A stretch of 64,000 nt of DNA from Oscheius tipulae (taxonomy: Eukaryota > Nematoda > Chromadorea > Rhabditida > Rhabditidae): assembly GCA_037178975.1 (NCBI GenBank), contig JASJZH010000001.1, positions 434,001 to 498,000 of the forward strand, given 5' to 3'. The notes under the pieces were generated by a model. It worked only from the letters and a program-made list of their open reading frames with translations, did not search any database and was not told the origin of the DNA. Position numbers and translations under genes: made by a program. This document shows, piece by piece, positions 23,501 through 36,765 of this stretch. The number at the start of each line of letters is the position of its first letter. Position 1 is the stretch's first letter.

Positions 23501-26500
23501 TTCCCACCATTTGCATATCCATTTGCGCCCTTTTCAATCAACCTCCCGCTCGGTTATTGTCTCGTTTTTCACATCCTCTCTCTCTTCTCAGTTCAATTAG
23601 CATATACGGGAATTGATCTCCTGTCACCGTCTCCTCTTTGGCAGGTGCACGCTGTGGGTACAGTTTCCGCTGCTCGTCCATCACCACAAATCACTTTCCG
23701 TCATGTCTTTCATCGTCCTTTTTTCACACTGGCGCTGATTTTAAAGGTCTTCGGAAGTGCAAAAAATTGGTCTTTATCGGTAGCAGGTACCTATATTGTA
23801 CAGTATCAGAATCACTGTTCCCGTCTCTGTACATTATATATAAGCTCTTTTATCAGGGCAAAAATCCGCGTGGGCTTTGCGTTTATAGCTCAGTCGGTTA
23901 GCGCTCTGTCTACAGAACAGAAGGTGCCGGGTTCGATACCTGCCCGGATCAAAACGTTTTATCTTTCCGTTTCACCCTCGGAATATTCTCCAGAGGAGTT
24001 TTATCTTCTGGTTATCGCCTGAACTGGATACCTCTCTGTCTCTTTGTCCTTGTACTCTTCTTCCCAGTAGTTGCTATACTAATAACTCTTTCCGTTTCCC
24101 GACGACACTCCAATTTTGACGCCTCTCACTCCATATCTAAATTGAGAGGCGAAAATAATTGCTACCGCAAGTTGCAATTAACCCCCAGGTCTGGAAGGAA
24201 ATCGAGTCCTTCCTTTTCCTGTCTGCACCATTCTTTGACAAAAAGCCACGGTCTGAATCTGAATTGAGACGGATCGCCGTCCTCGGCAGACCCTATTAAA
24301 TCTTCTTCTTGCCGAGAGGATGAGATGGCCGCCGTCTCCTGCTGTGATTCTCTCCTTTCCGCCAGACCCTGTGGGTGTCTCAATACGGTGTTGGAGAGAT
24401 TTATGACCGTTTTCTCCTAGCTTGGACAGAGAGACAGAGACAAGAATTCGTGGCTTTTCTTCCAAGAAAAAGCAATTGAAAATTTATTGTCTGGAAAGTG
24501 TCAGTGTGTTTCTGGCGCCTTGCGGGCACTTTTTCTACCTGGAGTCCATTAGCTCCCACTGTCGCGCGCACAGCCCGCGAAAGTTCTGTGAATGGAGTAG
24601 CCGTTCCACTAGTTTTCGTGCACCAGTTATCTTTTGGACACCGTGTCTGTCTCTCTGTCTCTCTCTCTGTTTCATGTGTCACAGTTTCTCTGTCTGACCA
24701 GTTGTCTTTTGGTCTTCCATTCTGTCTTTCGGTCTCTCAGTCTCTCAGTCTCACTGTCTCTCTGTCACTCAGTGTCCCGGTTCTTGCCTCGTTGTCCAAA
24801 ACTCTCACCGATTATTCAGTCCATGTCTTATCTCAAATCCTCGTCTTTTTCACATCGTCGTCTAGATAAACATCCCACTGTTTCAGGTCCGATCCTTCTC
24901 CCATAGAGAAAGCCTTCTTCTACCCTCTTCTCCCTTCTCGTATAGGACATTTAGGTACGTTTTCTTCCGTGTTTCTCTCGAGTAAAGCAAACATGAACCA
25001 GTTTCATATGTATCATCATGCCCACCAGCGCGTAATTTTTTGGGCAAAAGGGACAATAGCGCGCGGAAGCTATCGCGTTACAGCTTCTGTGCTGGTGGGC
25101 GGTGGCATTTTTGACACCTTCATCAAATTTCTAGGTCTCTCTGTCTCTCTCTGTCTTTCTGTTTCTGTCTCTCTTCCTGTCTCCCGTCAAAAACCTGCCT
25201 CCAGTTCTAATTACCAGGAATTAGAACACGAAGCACATAAATTTTTTGGACAGTGACGGCGAAACGACTCATTAGGAGACAGGACTGGAGGTACTTAGGG
25301 GCGAAGAGTCTTCACCTCGTTCAGCGTCGTTCCACTCCATGACCCCGGGTTTGACACGAGTTTTCCCTATTTCTGAGAGAGTCACTGTACCCGCAAGTTT
25401 TTCATGGTCGGCATATGGAGCGGAAGGATTAACAGTGAAGGAAAACGGAGATTGGAACTGGTTTAGATAGGTGTGAATAGTCTCTGTCTCTCTTTTTTGC
25501 AAACCCATGCGGAAATCTGCAAAGATCTTACTTTTTGTCCCGGCTGTCCGAATGTCCTTTTTCCGTCTCGTCTCCATCTGGTCGCGCAGTCCATCTCACT
25601 TCTTACAGCAGTCAGTTAGAGAGAGAGAGCGGCGGTCATTGTGGCCAACTGTCTTTCTCGCTTACACTTCTTCTTACAACAGAACTTTTACTTTTTGTTC
25701 GATGTCAATACTTTGTTTTTCTATACCGATTCTTCTCGAAGTTTTGTCCCTGACACATTGTTCTTCCTTTCCCAACCCGAACCAGGCATGAGTCAGGGGC
25801 CCCTTTTCCTCAAAGGAGCCACTCAAATTACCATTTTGAATGGGTATGGGTTCCCGTCCCCATATGTTCTTCTCCCCCTCTTCCTTACTGGGTTTTTCCG
25901 AGGTCAAATCTCACCAAACGAAGCCCAGCAGAAAAAAATCGAATCTGATTAGAAATGACTTTGCGCTAAGCGGTGTTCGGGTCCTTTTGAGGTTTCACAC
26001 CACTTTTGTTTTGGATAGGGAGATGTTGATTCCCGTTCCACTACTTTCCTCGAGACCAAAACAGCTCCGAATCCTTTCTCTACTCTAATCTTGGACGATC
26101 TTCTGGTTTTTTGACGCTTTCTAATCCTTTGATTGGTTGGAACAGAGATAGAGAGAGACAAAGAGACAGAAATATAGAGACAGAGACACAGAGAGAGGCA
26201 GAGAGTTATCAAAAAACCTTATCAAAGATGCTCTTTGTTCTTTTGAGATGCCGCCGAGTCTGAAGCAGTCTCCTAGACCTTATCTCTTATTAGCTCACGA
26301 CCCCCTCTCCCACACCAAATTTGACGACCGACCGGCACGTGCCAGCTTCCCACAGCCAGAATATTATGGCTATCTTTTGTCTATGTTTTGATAGAGAGAC
26401 ATCTTAAAATATCGGAACACAATGGTTTCCTCTTTTGTGTAATTTGAAGACCCCCTCCTCTTCCTATTCACGTCAGCGTGAGAGGAAGACTGAGACGGTC

Positions 26501-29500
26501 ATCAGCAATTCTCGCCTGACATGAGTGACTAGTTTATTTCTTTTTTGGTGGCAAGAAAAATCAATGTCTTGATTGAGAGATTAGTCAGCTTCTGCTGTAT
26601 ATAAGGACGGTCAGAGAGGGGGCCCGATAGCCGCTCTGATCTCTTTCAACTCGTATCCCATTTTTTCGGATTTTTTTTTCTATTTTTCTCCGAACTTCTG
26701 TAGTTCTGTCTATTGGTCTTTCTGCCAGTATTCTTCGAAGTTAAAATAATCAGCTGTCAAGAGACTGAGCTCAACACTAAAACAACAGGGATTACATGAG
26801 AGTAGGGCAATTTGACAAAGACAGACTAGACAAACTGACTGACTGACAGAGAGACAGTCGGAGATTGACAGAGACAGTAAGCTCCACTGTATCAGGTAGA
26901 GAACAGTCTGCAGGGACAGAGAGTAGACAGGAACTTTTGATAGAGGTTGGACAATTGAGATAGCTAACTAGACAAGTTGACAGAAGTGAACGGATTAAGA
27001 TAGTACAGGACGAGATGGACAGATTGACAGAGACAGTTGTAGAACTTGACAAGCTGACATAGACAGAACAATAGGTGGACAGAGAGAGAGTTCTTGAATA
27101 GGACAGGTTGACAGAGACAGGGATAGTGACAGAACTAGTTAGTCAGGAATGACATAACTGGTCTTCACTGATATAAGAGACTGATAGAGACACAGTGAGA
27201 CTGGACCTTAACGTCTTAAACCCTTTCCTGTTCTAAAAGTCTCAACCAAATGGTCAGGCTGCCAACAGTCTTTGTCTGACCTCTCCCACGCTGGCCACTC
27301 TCTGTCTTTCTACCCGCGCGCTGCTGCCCATCCCCCCTCGGAGTTGCCACAAGCTCCGCCCCTGTGTCTCTCGTTCACACAGTTCCTTCACCACAACACG
27401 CTGCCAAAGCCATTTTCTTTGTTCTTCACCAATCGATTTTAGAATTACAATCATCTCAATTTGCAGGATCTCTTAATGGCCGCGAGGATATTCGTCTAAA
27501 CTTCTACTCCTTTTTCCCTGGAAATGAAGATATTCCTACTTTTAAGCGTCATCATTTTGACGACGACTGGTCATTTGAATAGGAGGCCCAAGCAGATCGT
27601 CAATGCTGGTGAGTCTTCTTTGTTTTTCTTTTGGGGTGAAGCATAGTTTATCGACAGGCGTAAACAATGATATCATAGGGGAAAATCTTTTCCTTTTTAC
27701 ATTTTAAATGCATTGTCTTTCGATCTTTAATTACCTATCCGGAAGCTTGCCGCAACTTTACCTTCATGAGTTAGGTAAGAGGAACTGCAGTTCCCGGGAC
27801 CCTCGGACTTGATATTTTTTTAAAAGTCAGATTTCGATACATTTGGACATATGCTTCGGTTTTTCATTTTTTACCGTCTCTCAACAATCGAGAGCATTTT
27901 TCCCACAAGACTCAAATAGGAAGGAGAGAGAGAGTCAAGCTCAGTCTAATTTCTGTAAAGAACTTAACTCACTGTCTAATGATAACTCTCAAAGCTTTGA
28001 CTCATACTCTCTCTCAATCACAAAGCTTATTGAATCGATTTTCTCGGTACTCTTCTGTTATTTATCACTGAACTTGATTGATTTATACCAAGCTTTATGC
28101 CTTGAATTTCCCGCTCTTTTCCAATTCAAAATCTGCCAATATCGAAACCTTAGAGCACCTGTTGCTGACCCCACTCTAAGCTAATCAGCCCAGTCAAATC
28201 CCTCGGCTGACCCCGGCTGTTACAGCCTTTCAAAAAGGGAAGAAGACACGACCTTTTAGATTATTGACCCGGGTCGATTGTTTTAGTGCCCCTTCGCTTC
28301 ACCCACCTATTGCAAGCGCCGAGTGTGTATGACAGATAATAGCAAATAAATTTACACCGGTCTGACACTGCTATGCCAGCCAGGTGCCACCACATGGTTG
28401 AGGGAAGATGTGGGGAGAAGGAAGGGTCAGCGGGGGGAAAGAAAGAGAGTATGAGTCAGGCCCGGACGGGGAATCAAAAAGTGTAGATGGGTGTGAGAAT
28501 GTAGGGGCAGAGAGACAGGGAGATGTAACTTGCCCATGTAACTGTTTCAATTTTCTCTATGACTATGTAACACAACGGTCAAGTTGATTCAGCTCGACTG
28601 ACTACCATTCACACGGTCTATGTCTCTCATAACTGTCCCTTTAGAGGCTTACAATCGTGGGACGAGACTATTCCATTGTTTTTGTCTAGCATCCGATCCT
28701 TCGATGCTTTTTTGTATGCTCATTTTTTGAGCTTCCTGGGCTCAATTTGGTGTGACTGCCCCTCATTGACCAAAAAACTTCCCAATCATCTTCCAGTCCT
28801 TTTCCCAGCAGGCAATTAGCGTGACCACTCGTGCGCGTTGCCCGTTACACCTTCGGTGTACATTGTTTGAAAGAGTGCCAGAGCTTGGGTTGGGGGATAT
28901 TTACAGCCGAGACCCTAACCTTTTCGCTTTATCTCCCAGTGATCATAGCCGACAGCCTATCGGTAGCAAGAATCAGTGTCTTGTATCTTGTCGCCTAGAT
29001 CTAGAGGCGTTCCGCGACACGCAGCCAGCCCAACTAACAAGTTGGAAGTTTGAGAGACTGATCTGGGGAACATTGTGAAAAAGGGAACGATTTCAATGGT
29101 CAAAGCCGATTAGTCAGTCAGTAGCAGATTATGGTGATGGGGATGAGCATAGGGAACATGAGGACATAGAGATAGAGAAACAGAGTTTTTATCCTTCCTC
29201 TCCTATCAACATCTGTCACTTTATGGCTTCCAAAACACAATCAGATAGATTTATGGCCAGAAAATTGTTGATCTCTCCCACCCAGATGACTCTTCCTGTC
29301 AGCACAATGGTCCAATGATGACCAGCCATCGCTTGCGTAACCTCCTCATTTGGATAGAAGACGCCGCCAGGGCTTGACTGAGACGGGAAATAGGGGATCG
29401 TTTGTCTGCTCTGGGCCCTAATGAACGGGAGGGGACAAAAGACCTGCCTTGGAAGGAGGAAGAATCGGGTGGCAGTAATTGGGACCGGTTGACTAGCGGT

Positions 29501-30470
29501 TACAAGTAGTTGTTATGGATCTTTGAAGTGAGAGGAACAGAGACAAAGAAGCCGAGAGGTAACCAACCGGGTTTCTCGAAGACAGGGGAGCTGTCTCTCT
29601 GTCAGAACTGTGTCCTTATTCCCAACCCCATCCCATATGGAGCCCCATCACTTCGCTCCCAGAGACCTCCTGGGCAGCTATGAAAAACGGGACCCAGATG
29701 GTCTCCAGTCCGAACTCCCGCTGGTCACCTCAGGGCCGTCGGCATGACCTGACAGAGAGACCCTCACTCGGCACTCTTTTGTCACCTCCCAAGGGTCATA
29801 GGGTCGCAATTACCTGAGATTCTAAGAGTCTCTGCCCCCTGACAGGGTGTTCTGAACTCTCGTCCTAAACTTTATGACTACCCATCACGTAGTGTCTGTT
29901 GCCGTGTCGGCATGTAATTTGTCAAATGCACTCTGGGATATAAATTCGGGGCAGTCTGCCAACTGTTCCCTTTCTGGCCCAACCACGTTGTAATCAAATC
30001 AGCCGTAGCTACAAGCTGTGAGGGAGAACGCTAATCAATCGATTCGGGCTTCGTGCCAAGGTTGGCAGTGAGGAGGCCACAAAGTTTCATTGAGGCGGAA
30101 GCGGCCGAATGCGTTCAAAGTGGAACAGTGGCGGTAATGGGCAGGGGACCTTGGGGGCCGTTTTGCAAACACTCGTAGTCTATTGTAGAAGGACTAGATG
30201 AGTGCAGTTGCGCAAGAGAGTAAAGACTGAATGGGAACATGTAATCATGGGTAAGGGGTCAAAATAGTTGACTCTTGGGATCGGAGACAGAGGGACAGAG
30301 ATAAAGAGACTCATTACCTGGTCCATTTTCACGATCAAAAAGCCTCTCTTTCTATGATCGAGCCGCACCAATCCCATAAAGCCGAGGCTGTACTTTTAAC
30401 TACCACCTCTCCCCATCTCTTTGCGAACGGCCCAGGGGACAATTAGCGCCGTTTGGACTAAAAACAGAGC
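20600..30470. other. Gene-poor interval, no supported exon
   Basis: Only short, weak ORFs and scattered GACAGAG blocks (21870-21910, 22830-22960, 26140-26200, 26810-27200) are seen. A block at 27466-27582 after a TTTGCAG acceptor looks mildly coding but is unassigned. The interval may hold missing 5' exons of the semaphorin gene. Confidence 0.5.
23884..23951 (+). pseudogene. tRNA-like element
   Basis: A box TAGCTCAGTCGGTTAGCGC and B box GGTTCGATACC flank a perfect 5-bp anticodon stem (TCTGT/ACAGA) with loop CTACAGA. The T stem pairs 4 of 5. The acceptor stem does not pair, so a tRNA-derived SINE head or pseudogene is more likely than a functional tRNA. Confidence 0.6.
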
Positions 30471-30476
30471 AAAAAC

Positions 30477-30526
30477 ATGATTAGACTCTGTCCTAGATTC
30501 TTTCTCTCTCTCGTATTCGCGCTTGC
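30477..30526 (+). other. Candidate signal-peptide exon for the semaphorin
   Basis: ATG begins a hydrophobic signal-like peptide (MIRLCPRFFLSLVFALA) ending at a gtgaca donor, 126 nt before the first sema exon. Phase 2 at its end does not fit the phase-1 start of 30653, so an intermediate exon or another start would be needed. Confidence 0.3.
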
Positions 30527-30652
30527 GTGACAGAACTCATCCACATTCATAACGGAGACCTAGAGGGACTTGACGAGTCGAGGTCACGAAACTACTGCCA
30601 GATTTTAATGGATCTTTAAGGGATATAACCGTTTCTTAACAATCATTTTCAG

Positions 30653-33600
30653 TCGGCCTCGGTCATCGTTTCGGCGGCGAAGGAGCCCATCCGGCGGATG
30701 AGAGCGACAACTTCAAGCTGCTCGCGGCTGATGGAGATTCCCTTCTGCTCGGAGCCAGGTACCATTTTTTGACTTAAGGAATGTGAAGGGGACAGAGACA
30801 GCTGTTGATTATGCTAATCTTGACGCCATTCGGGGCATCAATATGGCCTGAGCTCTCTCGATCAACATCTGCCCGCCATAATCTTTATCTGGGAGCCTCT
30901 TTGTCCAGTTTATGTTATTAGAAGGCATAAATTAGAGGGGAGAGGAGAGCTTTGCCGCCAAAATTTGATAAAATGCGGGGGGGGCTGAGAAAATCCGCCT
31001 GGAAGGTGTGTATAGGGCGCGCCACTTCTAGCCCTGTTTTAGCTGAAAAATTTAGAAATTTCAGATATCCTGAAAAGCTGTAGAGCAGGTAATATGCCAC
31101 AACTTTGTAAAACATCATTTAATCGAAAACCCACTTCTTGAACTGGTTTTAGTCTCAAGAAGTCGATTCCAAGCCAAAAGCCTAAAAATTCATGGCATGT
31201 TCAGTTTAATTTTGAAACTATGGAGCTGAAAAAGACGATTAGAATATTTTTAGACCAGCACAGGCCCTCAGAAAGAGTTGGCACTTCTGTGTGGCGCGCA
31301 CGCGCTCGCAATAGAAGAATCGCACTAGATCTGACTGTAATTGAACATTCCCAAAGCTACTAAGTCTACAAAGTCATCTCTGCTCATTCTCGCCTCTACC
31401 TCTCACCCTCTCATAAACCTTGAAACTGATAGGAAGTGCCGACCATTTAGCCGCCTAGACCATGGCCGAACGAATTAGAGAGGGATTTGCCAATAGGTTA
31501 CTGTGTGTGCGGCGTCAGAAATTAGTGGCCACGGTGAGGGACAGTAATTATAGGACTGGATGGACACATAAAGGTCAACTTTTTTTTAGGAACTCTGTCT
31601 ACAATCTCTCTTTGGCTCAACTGAACATCCATCATGTGAGTTTTTAAATCTTTGGGTCTGTTGACCATACCGCGCTCTGTTTATATTACAGGGCGTCTGG
31701 GCTCCAAATGGAAGTAATCTTATAAACAAACCGTGAAGGAGGGGGGGGGGGGGGGGCGAGGATAAATAGGGACAGAGACAGAGAGACAGATAAACCGAGA
31801 GACAGAAACCGTTTTCAGAAAATCGACTGGCATGCTCCGGCCGATGTTATCGAAGAATGCTTAATGAAGGGAAAGAGCAAGAGTGACTGCCAAAACTACA
31901 TTAGGGTTTTGGCAAGACAAGCCTCCGGACGCTGTCTGATTTGTGGAACTCATGCCTTCGCTCCCAAGTGTAGAGAGTACGTCTATGACGGGACAGAGCT
32001 AAGAAACAGGAGGCAGTTCGACGGAGTCGTGAGTACAGGATTCTCTTTAGTTGTTAACTAGGCTCTCACAGGGTATCTCTCCATATGATCCTCGCGACAA
32101 CTCGACTGCTCTCTTCATCCCCGAAGCTAATGAGATTTACACTGGAACTGTCTCTGATTTTGTTGGGAACGACCCTCTGATCTATAGGAAAAAGATTGAC
32201 AGTGAGAAGGACGTTGGATTGAGGACAAGCAGATCAGATGCTAGAGTTCTGGATGGTGAGTGACAGTGACAGGGACCAATCCTGTTATTTTTAGGCCCCA
32301 ACTTTGTCGGATCCTTCCCCTACAAGGAGCACGCCTACTTCTTCTACCGCGAATGGGCCTCCGAGGCTTTGGATAACAACGAAGAGCGACAGGTTGGTAC
32401 TCAAGAGCCTATCATCTCGTACTCTACATGACCTCTCGATCCGCTAAGCCCAACAAACACGGGAGGGGTGATAATTGTAGCCAGATGACGCATCGCCCAT
32501 CAGGGCAGAACAATCTGGCCTGAGAGAGAGAGACTAACAGAATTAGCAACACAATTGGTACTTCTATAGATTGTGCGGAGATTACTAATGGACTGGGGGA
32601 CGTGGGAAAGGGATAAACAGTTTCTTCCAGGTCTATGCCAGAGTTGCCAGAGTCTGTAGGAATGACAAGGGAGGAGCACGACCCGCTAATGAGAGGTGGA
32701 CAAGTTTCATCAAGGCTCGACTGAACTGTTCGTTGACTTCTGGAGGATCTCCTTTCTACTTCAATGAACTGAGTGAGTTCTACTGTCTCTTTCCTCTCTG
32801 TCTCTGTCGCTTTGTTTCTCTAACATTAAATCTTTCAGAATCCGTGTCCGACCCAGTCCCGACTAATGGCGACCACCAAATTTATGCTGTCTTCGGAACA
32901 CCTGACTCCGCTCTCAGAATGAGCGCTGTCTGTGTCTTTTCGATGAAGAAGATACGCGAGGAGTTCGACTACGGTACCTTCAAGCACCAGAGGACTAGCA
33001 GTTCCGTCTGGGAGCCCTATTCCCGTCATGATATCCCGAAACCCCGACCGGGAAGCTGTGTCCCAGACTCTACAAAGCTCCCGGAAGCTACTGTTACCTT
33101 CGCCACGCGAAATCCCCTTCTCCATCGGGCTGTCGAAGCAGCCACACAGCCTCTGATCATCGAGGGAGCTGACCGACCAGATCTGAGCCAGATCGCTGTC
33201 CTGCCAGGAGTCGAGGCTGTCAGTGGGATGAAGTTCGATGTCCTCTTTACGGGAACCTCTGATGGTCGTGTGCTGAAGCTCATCGATGCTGGTGGTAATT
33301 CTACGGTTATTGAGAGCATTCAGGTCTTCTCGAAGACCAGTCCAGTGGTGAGTACATTTTACTGAATTGGGGAGGGGGTCTTGGGAACCGTTAACTATCA
33401 TGTCCTGTCAACTTGTCCACCTTAGCGCTTTAGCACTCTTCCTCTCGCTGTCAATCTGACAATCTTTAAAGTTTCCTCTTATCCAGTCATCCGCCCTGTA
33501 TCTGTCACTTTGTGCCACATATTCCTGTCTGTCTTCCACTCATCCTATACTCTTGTCTTCTCTTCTTTGGAGGAGCCCTGTGAATCTGACATGTCCTGTT

Positions 33601-34739
33601 CTGTCAACATGTCAAATCCTTAAAAAACAGGCGGAGAAACAGACTTCTCACCCGAGCTCTCCCAAGTGGACAGTCACTTGTTCTGTCTGGTCCTGCCATG
33701 CTGTCAGCCTGACATCGTCAGTTTCTTTCCCTGTCAGCCTGAACTTTTCTAACCTTTGTCTCCGTCAACCGGTTCAAACCTTTGTTATTTCCCTTTGATC
33801 CAGCCAACTGAAGATCTTTTGCAACCAGATCCTTGTTCGGCCTGTCTCCCACCTTGACATCCCTTCCTTGTCAGCCTGTCAATTTTACATCTCTCTATCA
33901 TACATGCTGTGAGACCTAAAGACACCAATCAACAAATATTCCCAGCTTCCAGGTAAACCTCCTGACCACCGCCTCCCAGCTCGTAGTGGTTTCTCCGGAC
34001 GAGATTGCAGCACTTCCCGTCGCTCACTGTGAGCAGCAGAACAGTTGTGGTCGCTGCGTCAATCTCCAGGATCCCCACTGTGCTTGGGAGACTTCCTCTG
34101 CCCGATGTGTGCATCGGGCCAGCTGGAAGGGAGGGAACTACATCCAGAACGTGGTCTTTGGACAGTCTGAACAATGTCCTGAGGGAGTCATGGTCCATGA
34201 CGATGTCCCGGTCGATGATGAGCTGATTCTGGAGAAGGCGACCATGAGATCGAGTCAGATCACGAGTCAGAGCGTTATCTTGGCCTGTATTCTGACCGCG
34301 ATGGTCTGTCTGATCATCGGTGGCTTTGCTGGCCATCAGTTTGGAAGATCCAGAGCTCTCGCCGAGCAGCATCATTCGGCCTCGTCTACCAGTGGTTCGG
34401 ACTATGATTCCTTTGGAAGAGCCAGGCTGACCAGGCATGATTCATTGACCACGGCCACGAAGATTGAACATGTTTATGGTGGACCTCCTAAGGCGGTAAG
34501 TGGCTCTGTCTTCCTGTCTCTTTCTCTTTGAGTCCATAACATCCATGAGCGACCATGAGATCAAGCTTTTCCAGAGCATGGACGCTACCTCCCTCGTGGT
34601 GACCCTGCCTCCAGTCATGTCTGCTTCAACACACGGCAGCGGAATCAACACCCCGTCCAGAGACAAAAATGCCATCATGACCAGTCTCAATCAAAATACC
34701 CTTCCCCGAGATTATAAGGTCAAAAAGGTCTATTTGTAG
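30653..34739 (+). CDS. Transmembrane semaphorin (5' end missing)
   Basis: Nine exons: 30653-30758, 31590-31635, 31819-32028, 32072-32255, 32295-32392, 32631-32772, 32839-33347, 33953-34495, 34533-34739. They give 680 codons open to TAG. The sema propeller starts at [20 protein letters not shown] and continues with [47 protein letters not shown] and [13 protein letters not shown], all semaphorin hallmarks. A PSI module ([17 protein letters not shown]) follows. There is no Ig domain, then one membrane span ([20 protein letters not shown]) and about 125 cytoplasmic residues, the layout of class 1/6 guidance semaphorins that bind plexins. The signal peptide exon is unresolved. A candidate MIRLCPRFFLSLVFALA at 30477-30526 ends at a donor but does not join in phase to 30653. 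Confidence 0.93.
31741..31756 (+). repeat. Run of 16 G in a semaphorin intron
   Basis: Uninterrupted poly-G within intron 2 of the semaphorin gene. It is prone to slippage and could form a G-quadruplex in the transcript. Confidence 0.95.
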
Positions 34740-35101
34740 TCTGTAGACGTCCCTCCCAAAAGAACCAAAACTGGTGCTAGTTTCCCCTTAAACCCCCTCC
34801 AATCCCAGTACGAGTATTCTATGTCACTTCTGAGGAGTACAACTTTTTTTTTACCAAGCTCCGGTGTGTGTGATCGAAAGGAAAGAGAATCCCCCACTCA
34901 CTTGATCTCAAGGATTTTGTTATACTATATAGTCTGCCGTCTTCTTATGGAAAAATATCTACGAATGTATATAGATGTGTCTCGTTGAGAAAAAGCATAA
35001 AGATTCTTTGATTCACTGTGTATTCTCTCACAGAAACAGAGAGACAGAGATATAAAGATATAGCCTATTTCCAACGAAGAGTGGTAGTGAGCTAACTTTT
35101 T

Positions 35102-35455
35102 AAAGGTGGAGTGCGAAAGGTCTCGCGAGGTAATTCCAGTAACCCGAGCTCAGGTTGGCAGATTTTCGCAATTTTAGCGTGTTTACACCCATTTTTTTTA
35201 TAGTTTGACAATGGCAAAAACTCCTCCAAACACCTGAAAAAACGTGGAACCCGAAAATGGGGCTCTGCTCACCTATTTTGACCACTTTTTTCTTATTTTC
35301 CCCCTATGTTTGTAGTCAAGTATGTTTATGCATGCCTAGAATTCGATTATACGATCAGAATGGTGAAGAGTAAAAAAATTTGAAAATTTTTCTTTCGTGC
35401 CCAAACACTTGGCGGCGAGCATTCAAATTCAGGTGTCGCTCTTCGTTGGAAACAG
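35102..35455 (-). repeat. Dispersed repeat body, copy A, beside tRNA-Asn
   Basis: About 350 bp are shared with 57641-57980 (for example gtggagtgcgaaagg, acccgaaaat, gggctctgctca, caggtg-cgctcttcgttg). In both places a tRNA or tRNA-like sequence lies about 50 nt further on, in reverse orientation. Read on the minus strand each unit is therefore tRNA head, then body: the order of a tRNA-derived SINE. Confidence 0.75.
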
Positions 35456-35504
35456 GAAAACAAACGATTTATACGTGTGAAGTTCAAAGAAATCAAAAAG
35501 GTTT

Positions 35505-35521
35505 CGCTCCCGGGTGGGCTC

Positions 35522-35557
<36 letters not shown>

Positions 35558-35577
35558 GCCGATTGCGCCACGGAAGC
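35505..35577 (-). tRNA. tRNA-Asn (GTT)
   Basis: A perfect 73-nt cloverleaf on the minus strand. The acceptor stem is GCTTCCG/CGGGAGC (one wobble pair), with D arm GCGC/GCGC, anticodon stem TTCGG/CCGAA, loop CTGTTAA (anticodon GTT), T stem GGTGG/CCACC and loop TTCGAGC. A T5 Pol III terminator follows within about 8 nt. It decodes AAC/AAU. Confidence 0.95.
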
Positions 35578-35850
35578 ACGTTTTCTTGAGTTTTATAAAG
35601 GCTATATTCTGGATAAAACTTTTAACCGCTAGTAAACTCATCCGAATTTTGAAGCCCCGTTGCAAAATACCCCCAACAATTTCTGTTGTTGACCACTCTG
35701 GTCCCCTGTTTATTTACGCCGTTCTTCTGCACGTGGCTCATTCTCTGTCTCTCTGCGTGTTGCTGTTTTCGGCCTCGCCTCAGTCTCCCCCAGAATGTTC
35801 CTCTACCCCACTCTCTACCCTTTTTTTCTCAGTCTTCGGTTTTTTTTAGA

Positions 35851-36765
35851 ATGCTTCGTTTCCCTTTTGACAAGCGTCTTCCACTGATTACTGCAACGAG
35901 AGCTGCCTCGGTTCTCTATCCTCCAGAGCCTCATACTATGAACTTTGCTGAGGTACCTAACAATTTCAATCCTTTAGTAAAAAGGCATAGGGCAAGCAGC
36001 TTTACTCAAGAAATTGGTCCCGCGACAGACAGTTTGTCAAGTTTGGCACTCCGTACCACCCTCCACAGATGGGCAATCTGCCATCCACGTAAGTGAGAGA
36101 CAGACAGCGAGTTAGCGAGACAGAGAGGCAGGGAGACAGTGAAATAGAGAGCCCGGGATACGGAGAGATAAAGAGACAGGGTGACAAAGAGACTGACAGG
36201 CAGTGAGAGAAAGAGAGAGAAACAGACAGGCAGCAAGACAGAGAGGCAGAAAGACAGAGATTTTTTCGTACATCGCCACTGTATCCGATGTAAACATGTT
36301 TTTCCTCGGACTCTGCAAAGCTAAGAGGCAACAAAAAGAGCAACTAGCAGAAAAGTAGTAGAGACAGTGGCAGCGACTAGTGTTCTTACAGATTCCTCTT
36401 CCGTCGTCTCGGCCACGCCTATGAGCTGTACCCTCTTCTCTTCATCTGGTCTTTCTGGACTCTCTGTGCCGCCGCCATCGTCTACATTAGTTTCCAGAAA
36501 CCCGAGGTTCGTACTGACCACTGTGAGTACTATTCCTACATGAAACTACCGAAATTCAGCCCACCATGCCCATCCGACCTACGAATGGGAGCGTCACAGG
36601 GACAACTACTGGAAGCAGCACACCCTGGCCTACGATCCTCAAGGCTTGACTCATCGTCGTCTTCCGTTGATGGAAGCTCTTGAAGAGGAGATGCTCAAAG
36701 CTGCCCATAAGCGACATTCGGGAGAGCCTGATCCCGACGAATACGAGGCTCCTTGCCACAATTAG
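35851..36765 (+). CDS. Small mitochondrial-type membrane protein, possibly NDUFA4/B12D-related
   Basis: Four exons (35851-35952, 36000-36088, 36392-36522, 36560-36765) give 175 codons with correct phases and a TAG stop. The N-terminus (MLRFPFDKRLPLITATRAAS) is basic and amphipathic, like a mitochondrial presequence. One hydrophobic span (ELYPLLFIWSFWTLCAAAIV) is followed by a charged tail (YEWERHRDNYW, EALEEEMLKAAHKR). The YPL-span-PEV pattern recalls the NDUFA4/B12D respiratory-chain subunits, but with long extensions on both sides, so the family is only suggested. A strong acceptor (T7AG) lies 1 nt before the ATG. It is 1.1 kb downstream of the semaphorin on the same strand. Confidence 0.65.

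Noticed and set aside
27466..27582. Open block after TTTGCAG (GSLNGREDIRLNFYSFF)
   Set aside because: Mildly coding-like, but there is no donor in frame before the stop, no partner exon and no recognised family.
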